The notes beneath the pieces are model-generated. The model saw nothing but the letters and a program-made list of their open reading frames with translations, was not told the origin of the DNA and ran no database searches. A program made the translations under genes and the position numbers. A stretch of DNA of 13,045 bases, taken from positions 1-13,045 of the forward strand of contig JAGDVT010000022.1 in the NCBI GenBank assembly GCA_023255765.1, given 5' to 3'. Source of the DNA: Candidatus Paceibacter sp. (lineage in GTDB: Bacteria; Patescibacteriota; Minisyncoccia; UBA6257; HR35). Each line of letters opens with the position of its first letter. The first letter of the stretch is position 1. This document shows, one piece after another, positions 1-4,649 of the stretch.

Positions 1-2
1 GA

Positions 3-26
3 GGAGGGGATGAAATCCCATCCTCC
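3..26 (+). other. GC-rich hairpin at left edge
   Basis: An imperfect inverted repeat can fold into a hairpin: GGAG (3-6) and GGGAT (7-11) pair with ATCCC (15-19) and CTCC (23-26), with a GAA loop and a three-base bulge (20-22). It is strikingly GC-rich for this A+T-rich sequence. No T-run follows directly, so it is not a clean intrinsic terminator on the plus strand. The C-rich arm (17-26) can alternatively pair with the downstream G-rich repeat (42-51). Function unknown; it may be the tail of an element that starts outside the window. Confidence 0.4.
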
Positions 27-35
27 CTATGGATT

Positions 36-81
36 CTAGGTGGAGGGTGGGGTGGCGAGGGGAAGTGTGGCCAAGAGGTAT
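36..81 (+). repeat. G-rich direct repeat, copy A
   Basis: A 46-base G-rich, C-poor sequence recurs at 209-254, exactly 173 bases away, with 41 of 46 bases identical by my alignment (differences at 56, 58, 64, 73 and 78). The first 20 bases, CTAGGTGGAGGGTGGGGTGG, are identical in both copies. Closely spaced GG/GGG/GGGG runs on one strand could form a two-tetrad G-quadruplex. The composition is foreign to its surroundings. No open reading frame of note uses it. It may be a dispersed intergenic repeat, or the boundary of a small element spanning 36-254. Confidence 0.75.
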
Positions 82-105
82 ATCTATCCTTATAATTTTT
101 AGTAA

Positions 106-151
106 GAATCTTGGTAGTTGAATTAACGAATGTTAATAACTACCAAGATTC
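106..151 (+). repeat. Long inverted repeat (20-bp stem hairpin)
   Basis: A perfect 14-bp stem is formed by GAATCTTGGTAGTT (106-119) and its complement (138-151). It continues after a two-base 5' bulge (GA, 120-121) into a 6-bp stem ATTAAC (122-127)/GTTAAT (132-137), closed by the tetraloop GAAT. It is the first of three consecutive hairpins between the two G-rich repeats. It shares the design of the third: long stem, two-base 5' bulge, shorter stem, tetraloop. It may be part of a structured RNA or a hairpin in a mobile element; which of these cannot be told. Confidence 0.7.
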
Positions 152-155
152 AAAA

Positions 156-181
156 ATATTTGCCTTTTAAAAGGCAAATAT
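156..181. repeat. Perfect 26-bp palindrome
   Basis: Thirteen bases (156-168, ATATTTGCCTTTT) are followed immediately by their exact reverse complement (169-181). As RNA it would form a stem with GCC/GGC in the middle and a small A/U loop. Read on the minus strand, the palindrome is followed by a run of five T (complement of 152-156, overlapping the palindrome by one base). It could therefore terminate minus-strand transcripts such as read-through from glyA-folD. It could equally be a protein-binding site or part of the neighbouring hairpin series. Confidence 0.65.
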
Positions 182-209
182 GCAAACAACTTATGATAAT
201 AAGGTTTGC
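182..209 (+). repeat. Third hairpin between the G-rich repeats
   Basis: GCAAAC (182-187) pairs with GTTTGC (204-209). After a two-base 5' bulge (AA), CTTAT (190-194) pairs with ATAAG (199-203), leaving the tetraloop GATA. The architecture copies that of the hairpin at 106-151 although the sequences differ. This suggests selection on shape rather than on sequence. The last base of its right arm is the first base of the second G-rich repeat. Confidence 0.6.
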
Positions 210-254
210 TAGGTGGAGGGTGGGGTGGTGCGGGGAGGTGTGGCCCAGAGTTAT
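209..254 (+). repeat. G-rich direct repeat, copy B
   Basis: Second copy of the 46-base G-rich repeat (see 36-81), ending only three bases before the initiator tRNA gene. It contains GGGGTGGTG, a string that also occurs in the 5' part of that tRNA (261-269). Some relation between the repeat and the tRNA 5' end is conceivable but unproven. If the tRNA is transcribed from its own promoter, that promoter must lie within or before this repeat; no convincing -35/-10 pair is visible. Confidence 0.75.
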
Positions 255-257
255 TAT

Positions 258-328
258 CGCGGGGTGGTGGAGTAGTACCACGCGGGTCTCATAAGCCCGA
301 GGCGCCGGTGCAATTCCGGCCCCCGCAA
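258..328 (+). tRNA. Initiator tRNA-Met (CAU), unusual
   Basis: The cloverleaf folds fully. The acceptor stem is 258-264 with 321-327, the D-stem 267-270/278-281, the anticodon stem 283-287/295-299 with loop CTCATAA (anticodon CAU at 290-292), and the T-stem 304-308/316-320; the discriminator is A328. The first acceptor pair is a C1-A72 mismatch followed by G2-C71, C3-G70 and G4-C69. This is the bacterial initiator signature recognised by methionyl-tRNA formyltransferase. Oddities: the T-loop is TGCAATT (G at 55 instead of U), the D-loop is AGTAGTA (A at 18, G at 19), the anticodon stem ends in U31-G39 instead of a third G-C pair, and pair 11-24 is U-A as in elongators. CCA is not encoded. It lies eight bases before tRNA-Ala, probably in one transcript. 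Confidence 0.85.
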
Positions 329-336
329 CAACAATA

Positions 337-407
337 GGGCCCATAGCTTAATGGAAGAGCGTTCCCTTCGCAAGGGAAAGGAGAGGGTTCGATTCCCTCT
401 GGGTCCA
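337..407 (+). tRNA. tRNA-Ala (CGC)
   Basis: A canonical cloverleaf. The acceptor stem is 337-343/400-406 and contains G3-U70 (339 with 404), the identity element of alanine tRNAs. The D-arm has loop AATGGAA with G18-G19. The anticodon stem is 362-366/374-378 with loop TTCGCAA, giving anticodon CGC at 369-371 (codon GCG). The T-loop is TTCGATT and the discriminator is A407. CCA is not encoded and must be added enzymatically. Six T residues follow directly (408-413) and could act with the GC-rich acceptor stem as a weak terminator. The convergent folD gene ends 12 bases further on. Confidence 0.95.
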
Positions 408-419
408 TTTTTTATTAAT

Positions 420-1238
420 TTATTTCTGCAATTCAGCTAGTTTAAGTAAATTTTTATAAAGCATGCATACTAAAATTGGACCTGTTCCTCCAGGAGTTGG
501 TGTTATTAAATAGGCTGTATCTTTAAGTTTTTCAAAATTTATATCACCATACATGGTGTTGTTCTCAAAATAATATCCAAAATCAATTAAAATCGCATTT
601 TCTTTACATTCGTTAATAATATGTTTTTCTCCAACTCCGCTTACTATTACATCAGAAATTTTCAAAAAATATTCTTTATTTTCTGTGCTTTTTCTTATTA
701 CAATAACTGTTGATTTTTGTGTACAAAAATAATGAACTAATGGTTTACCTATTAGCCTTCCATATCCTGTTATACATACTATTTTGTTTTTAAATTCTAA
801 TTTGAATTTGTTTTTAATAAAATCCACCACTTCTACTACTGGAGGTCTTATTATATAAGAATCTGTATAAAATTTTCCTAAATTCCTGCTTGATAAACAA
901 TCAACATCTTTTTCTGGAGGAATAGAGTTTAAAAAGTATTGAGTTTTAAATTTATCTGGCAAAGGAAGTTGTATGATTGCTCCGTTTACTAAGTCTGATT
1001 TTACTATTTGATTTATATATTTTCTCAATTTTTTTCGTGAAATATTTTCATCAACTTTATAAATTTTAAATTCTACATTTAGCTTTTCTGCATATTTTTG
1101 TTTTATTCTCAAAAAACTTTCTTTTTCTTTGTCTTCGCCTATCAAAAAAGCAACTAATCTTAATCTATCAAATTTTTCTCTTTCTTTTTTTAATTCTTCT
1201 AACAGCTCTTCTGCTATTTTTTTGCCGTCTAAAATCAT
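420..1238 (-). CDS. folD: FolD: methylene-THF dehydrogenase/cyclohydrolase
   Basis: Bifunctional cytosolic enzyme that converts 5,10-methylene-THF to 10-formyl-THF via the methenyl form. At 272 residues it is slightly shorter than usual (about 280-300). Visible family features are the catalytic Lys at 46, QLPLP at 90-94, KDVD at 110-113, the Rossmann segment GYGRLIGKP at 158-166, GD at 231-232 and PTPGGTGP at 247-254. It is divergent: the Tyr four residues before the catalytic Lys is Phe42, and the usual PxTPxG segment before the Rossmann half reads RPPVVEV (131-137). The ATG begins one base after the glyA stop, so translation is probably coupled. With GlyA it supplies formyl groups for purines and initiator-tRNA formylation. 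No Shine-Dalgarno sequence precedes it. Confidence 0.92.
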   Translation of the reverse strand: MILDGKKIAEELLEELKKEREKFDRLRLVAFLIGEDKEKESFLRIKQKYAEKLNVEFKIYKVDENISRKKLRKYINQIVKSDLVNGAIIQLPLPDKFKTQYFLNSIPPEKDVDCLSSRNLGKFYTDSYIIRPPVVEVVDFIKNKFKLEFKNKIVCITGYGRLIGKPLVHYFCTQKSTVIVIRKSTENKEYFLKISDVIVSGVGEKHIINECKENAILIDFGYYFENNTMYGDINFEKLKDTAYLITPTPGGTGPILVCMLYKNLLKLAELQK

Positions 1239-1239
1239 A

Positions 1240-2454
1240 TTAATACCAAAGAGGAAATTTTTCCAAAAATTTTATTACTTCTTTTTTAATTTTATTTGGA
1301 TTTTCTTTATCTATCAATAATCTTTTAATCCATCCTGCTATTTTTATCATATCTTTCTCTTTCATACCTCTAGAAGTGACAGCTGGTGTTCCTAATCTCA
1401 ACCCAGTTGGATTAAATGGTGAGTTATCTTCTGGCAAAGAATTTCTATTTGCTAATATGTTTGCTTTTTCTAAAATTTTTTCTGCAGTTTTGCCGTCTAA
1501 ATTTAGTGGCTTTAAATCAATTAGCATAAGGTGGTTATCTGTACCGTTTGTAAAAAGTTCAAAACCAAAGTTAATTAAAGCTTTAGCTAATGCTTTCGAG
1601 TTTTTTAAAATCTGAGCTTGGTATTTTTTAAATGCTGGTTTCAAAGCCTCTTCTAACATAATTCCTATTGCTGCTGTTTGATTATTGTGCGGTCCTCCCT
1701 GCAGTCCAGGAAAAACAGATTTATTTATAACTTCTTCTAATTCTTTCCTCATAAATATTAATGCTCCTCTTGGACCCCTTAAGGTTTTATGAGTTGTCAT
1801 AGTAACAACATCAGCATATGGAAATGGAGATTGATGTAAGCCTGCTGCAACTAGTCCTGCTATGTGGGCTATGTCTGCTATATGGTATGCACCTACACTT
1901 TTTGCTATTTCATAAAATTTTTTAAAATTAATTTTTCTTGGATAAGAAGTAAGGCCAGATATTATTATTTTGGGTTTAAATTTTTTTGCAATTTTATAAA
2001 TTTCATCATAATTTAATAAACCAGTTTTTTGATCCACTTCGTATTGTTCTACTTTAAACAATTTACCTGTATAACTCGCGAAGTGTCCATGAGTTAAATG
2101 TCCTCCGCTTGATAATTTAAATCCTAAAAGCTTATCACCTGGTTTAAGTAATGCCAAATAAACTGCTAAGTTTGCTGGAGAACCAGAATAAGCTTGTACA
2201 TTTACTGACCATTTTTTAGAATTTAATTTAAAAAGCTTTAAAGCTAATCTTTGCACATATGTTTCTATATCGTCATAAAACTTATTACCTGGATAGTATC
2301 TTCTGCCGGGATATCCTTCAGAATATTTATTAACCAAAGGACTGCCTAGAGCATAAAGCACATCGTTAGATACATAATTTTCCGAAGGAATCAAGTTTAT
2401 TGTATTTTTTTGCCTTAAAATTTCCTTTTTAATTACCTTTTTTATATAACTCAT
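1240..2454 (-). CDS. glyA: Serine hydroxymethyltransferase
   Basis: PLP enzyme of the cytosol that converts serine plus THF to glycine plus 5,10-methylene-THF, the main entry of one-carbon units. It has 404 residues, near the family norm of about 410-420. Key features: LIPSEN (21-26), KYSEGYPGRRYYPGN (43-57), the substrate/PLP segment SSGGHLTHGH (115-124), ADIAHIAGLVAAG (193-205, Asp194 for the PLP ring nitrogen) and TTHKTLRGPRG (220-230) with Schiff-base Lys223. FPGLQGGPHNNQTAA follows in the C-terminal half. It is the first gene of a glyA-folD pair. The start codon directly abuts two DnaA-box-like 9-mers (2455-2474). A TATAAA hexamer lies 22 bases upstream of the ATG. DnaA binding there could couple its expression to the replication state; this is inference. 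Confidence 0.97.
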   Translation of the reverse strand: MSYIKKVIKKEILRQKNTINLIPSENYVSNDVLYALGSPLVNKYSEGYPGRRYYPGNKFYDDIETYVQRLALKLFKLNSKKWSVNVQAYSGSPANLAVYLALLKPGDKLLGFKLSSGGHLTHGHFASYTGKLFKVEQYEVDQKTGLLNYDEIYKIAKKFKPKIIISGLTSYPRKINFKKFYEIAKSVGAYHIADIAHIAGLVAAGLHQSPFPYADVVTMTTHKTLRGPRGALIFMRKELEEVINKSVFPGLQGGPHNNQTAAIGIMLEEALKPAFKKYQAQILKNSKALAKALINFGFELFTNGTDNHLMLIDLKPLNLDGKTAEKILEKANILANRNSLPEDNSPFNPTGLRLGTPAVTSRGMKEKDMIKIAGWIKRLLIDKENPNKIKKEVIKFLEKFPLWY

Positions 2455-2474
2455 TTATCCACTGTTTATCCACT
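2455..2474 (+). promoter_or_regulatory. Two DnaA-box-like 9-mers, 11 bp apart
   Basis: TTATCCACT occurs at 2455-2463 and again at 2466-2474, starts exactly 11 bases apart, roughly one helical turn. It differs from the classical bacterial DnaA box TTATNCACA only in the last base. A third identical 9-mer, on the minus strand, sits between dnaA and dnaN (8051-8059). The repeated variant suggests this lineage's own box consensus. A very A+T-rich stretch (2475-2510) follows and could serve as an unwinding element. The pair abuts the glyA start codon, so an operator role is an alternative to an origin role. Confidence 0.5.
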
Positions 2475-2476
2475 AT

Positions 2477-2482
2477 TTTATA
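2477..2482 (-). promoter_or_regulatory. Candidate -10 element for glyA-folD
   Basis: On the minus strand a TATAAA hexamer (reading TATAAAAT) lies 22 bases before the glyA ATG. This would put the transcription start within the DnaA-box-like repeats. No recognisable -35 hexamer is visible. In DNA this A+T-rich such hexamers are common by chance, so this is tentative. Confidence 0.3.
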
Positions 2483-2492
2483 TTTAATAGTT

Positions 2493-2498
2493 TATAAT
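2493..2498 (+). promoter_or_regulatory. Candidate -10 element for the 3D-domain gene
   Basis: A perfect TATAAT lies 25 bases before the ATG of the 3D-domain gene. A second, weaker candidate (TATAAC, 2506-2511) is 12 bases before it. There is no clear -35. The intergenic space shared with the divergent glyA is 69 bases. Confidence 0.3.
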
Positions 2499-2523
2499 TT
2501 TATTATATAACCTTGCGACGAAA

Positions 2524-2979
2524 ATGATATCGAAACGTATTTTATCAATCTTAATTATTTTAATCTTAGCGATAATATTTTCTGAAACGGCTATTTCCCC
2601 AATTAAAGCATTTGTTGAACCTCAAACAATTACTGATGATATATTTTTGGAAAACAATAAATCGGATTTAAATTCTAAAAACAACAGAAAAACATTTATA
2701 GTTACTGTAACAGGGTATTCTTCAAGCTATGATGAAACTGATGATGATCCTTACATAACAGCCTCTGGAGAAATTCCATACTATGGAGTAGTTGCTACAA
2801 ATTTTTTGCCTATTGGTACTAAAATAAAAATTCCTTCTCTATTTGGTGAAAAAATATTTGTTGTCAAAGATAGAATGAATCCTAGGTATTATTATAGAAT
2901 TGATGTATGGTTCCCTACAAAAGATGCTGCTTTAAATTTTGGAATTCATCATAATGTAGAGGTTGAAGTCTTAGATTAA
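2524..2979 (+). CDS. Secreted/anchored 3D-domain protein
   Basis: 151 residues. An N-terminal hydrophobic segment (about 6-24), after a lysine/arginine, is a signal peptide or membrane anchor. It is followed by a polar linker (about 35-55) and a C-terminal double-psi beta-barrel of the 3D type (about 58-150), as found at the end of MltA and in YocH/YuiC-like proteins. Matching family blocks are TVTGYSS (61-67), PYITASGE (76-83), GVVATNFLPIGTKIKIP (88-104), and the aspartates of VKDRMN (Asp116) and IDVWF (Asp127), followed by KDAALNFG (133-140). In MltA relatives such aspartates cleave peptidoglycan to anhydro-muropeptides. A wall-remodelling role is therefore likely but unproven, since many 3D proteins have no defined activity. 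It overlaps the convergent pilB-like gene by nine bases. No Shine-Dalgarno sequence. Confidence 0.8.
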   Translation: MISKRILSILIILILAIIFSETAISPIKAFVEPQTITDDIFLENNKSDLNSKNNRKTFIVTVTGYSSSYDETDDDPYITASGEIPYYGVVATNFLPIGTKIKIPSLFGEKIFVVKDRMNPRYYYRIDVWFPTKDAALNFGIHHNVEVEVLD

Positions 2980-4629
2980 AGTACCTGTAACTCTTTCTAC
3001 TTCTTCTATTGTAGTTATACCTTTTATAGCTTTTATTATCCCTGCTTGTTGTAAATTAATAAAACCTTCTTTTATTGCTACTTCTAAAATTTTTTTCTCA
3101 GAAACTTCTTCATAAATTAAATCTTGTAATTTTTGAGTAATTTTTAATAATTCGAAAATAGCTACCCTTCCTTTGTATCCAGTAAAGAAACATTTTTCGC
3201 ATCCTTTTGTTTTAATCAAAACTATATTTTCTAAATCTAATTCGTTTTTTGCTTTTTCTGGTATTGTTCTTAGTTTTTCTAAAATAATTTCTTTTAAGTT
3301 TGAGTCTGGTTTATATTCTTCTTTGCAATATTCACAAGCTTTTCTTAAAAGCCTTTGTGCTATAACTAATCTTAATGCTGGCGGTATTAATGTTTTATCA
3401 ACTTCCAAATCAACTAACCTAGGTATAGCACCTAAAGAATCGTTTGTATGAAGAGTAGATAAAACTAAATGACCAGTTAAAGAAGCATGTATTGCTATTT
3501 CTGCTGTTTCTTTATCTCTTATTTCTCCTACTAAAATCACATCAGGGTCTTGTCTTAAAATAGATCTTAATCCTGTAGCGAAAGTATAATTTTCAGAAGG
3601 ATTAACTTGCGTTTGAGTAATTCCTTCTATTTTGTATTCTATAGGGTCCTCTATTGTTATGATTTTAATTTCAGGCTTTTTTATTTTGTTTAAAATAGCA
3701 TATAAAGTAGTTGTCTTACCAGACCCTGTTGGACCTGTATTCAAAATTAAACCGTTTGGTTGGTGTATATAATAATTAATAGTCTCTAAATCGTAGCTTT
3801 CTAAGCCTAATTTTTCTAAAGGAATCATTATCTTCTCCACATCTAAAAGTCTCATAACTATTGTTTCATCATAAGAGCTGGGAATTGTACTTACTCTTAT
3901 CTCTATATTTTTATTAGCTAAATTAATTGTAAATCTTCCATCTTGTGGCTTTTCTGTTATGTTTAAAAATAATCCTGCAAACAATTTAATTCTATTTTTA
4001 AGTAAAGAATAAATTGATTTATTAAATGAAGCTACTTCGTATAATATACCGTCTATTCTTAATTTCACAATTATATTTTTTTCTGTAGGCTCAAGGTGAA
4101 TATCTGATGCTTCGAATTTTAATGCTCCTGCTATTATATAATCTAAAATTTCCAATGGATTTTCTTTTTCTAGATTTACTAAATATTTTTTTAAGTCTTC
4201 TTTATTTTTTAGCTCTTCAATTATGTTTTTTAGTTTTTCATAATCTATTACTAGTATTTCTGTATATCTTACCTTTTTTGTTTTAATAAATTTATACTCT
4301 TGCCAAGCTTTTTCTAAACCACTTAAGGTAACAACATTAACTTCTACATCATATCCTTGTTTTTTCAATTCTTCAATATATTCTTTAACTTCTTTTTTGA
4401 TAGGATTTAAGGCTCCTATTATTAACTTATTTCCATGCTTATCTATACCAGCTATTTTAAGTTTTTGTGCTATTTCTTGAGGGATAATTTTTAAAGCTTC
4501 TGGATTTACTGGATATATTTTTAGGTTAAAATATTTTAATTGGAGCATGTCAGCCAGTTTTTTTGCAATATCTTCTTCCTCTGATTCTTTGCTTTTTTTT
4601 AATATTTCTTCCAATTCTTTTTCTTCCAT
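2971..4629 (-). CDS. pilB: PilB/GspE-type secretion ATPase
   Basis: Cytoplasmic hexameric ATPase that powers type IV pilus extension or type II-like secretion. At 552 residues it is the usual family length. An N-terminal MshEN-like region (about 15-115) precedes the N2 domain (about 155-265, containing ASDIHLEP at 174-181). The RecA-like motor has Walker A GPTGSGKT (299-306), the Asp box TIEDPIEY (325-332), the Walker B region DPDVILVGEIRD (361-372), the His-box region TGHLVLSTLHTND (385-397), and a zinc C4 cluster with Cys432, 435, 477 and 480. The zinc cluster and MshEN region favour PilB/GspE over the retraction ATPase PilT. No other pilus gene is adjacent. It diverges from the PBP gene across only 20 bases and overlaps the 3' end of the 3D-domain gene. 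PilB and GspE cannot be separated by sequence alone. Confidence 0.93.
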   Translation of the reverse strand: MEEKELEEILKKSKESEEEDIAKKLADMLQLKYFNLKIYPVNPEALKIIPQEIAQKLKIAGIDKHGNKLIIGALNPIKKEVKEYIEELKKQGYDVEVNVVTLSGLEKAWQEYKFIKTKKVRYTEILVIDYEKLKNIIEELKNKEDLKKYLVNLEKENPLEILDYIIAGALKFEASDIHLEPTEKNIIVKLRIDGILYEVASFNKSIYSLLKNRIKLFAGLFLNITEKPQDGRFTINLANKNIEIRVSTIPSSYDETIVMRLLDVEKIMIPLEKLGLESYDLETINYYIHQPNGLILNTGPTGSGKTTTLYAILNKIKKPEIKIITIEDPIEYKIEGITQTQVNPSENYTFATGLRSILRQDPDVILVGEIRDKETAEIAIHASLTGHLVLSTLHTNDSLGAIPRLVDLEVDKTLIPPALRLVIAQRLLRKACEYCKEEYKPDSNLKEIILEKLRTIPEKAKNELDLENIVLIKTKGCEKCFFTGYKGRVAIFELLKITQKLQDLIYEEVSEKKILEVAIKEGFINLQQAGIIKAIKGITTIEEVERVTGTLI

Positions 4630-4636
4630 TTTAAAA

Positions 4637-4644
4637 ATTATAAA
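4637..4644. promoter_or_regulatory. Overlapping divergent -10 hexamers (pilB / PBP)
   Basis: The core ATTATAAA reads TATAAT on the minus strand (4642-4637), seven bases before the pilB ATG. It reads TATAAA on the plus strand (4639-4644), five bases before the PBP ATG. Both genes would start transcription at or within a few bases of their start codons, giving leaderless messages. The whole intergenic region is only 20 bases. No -35 elements are evident. Confidence 0.4.
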
Positions 4645-4649
4645 TTCAA

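Noticed and set aside
1..250. CRISPR array or rRNA spacer
   Set aside because: Only two repeat copies with a 127-base gap, no regular spacers or cas genes, and no rRNA sequence recognised.
150..344. Minus-strand 64-codon ORF across the G-rich repeat and the initiator tRNA
   Set aside because: It is antisense to a well-folded tRNA and a repeat, has Pro/His-rich low-complexity translation, and resembles no protein.
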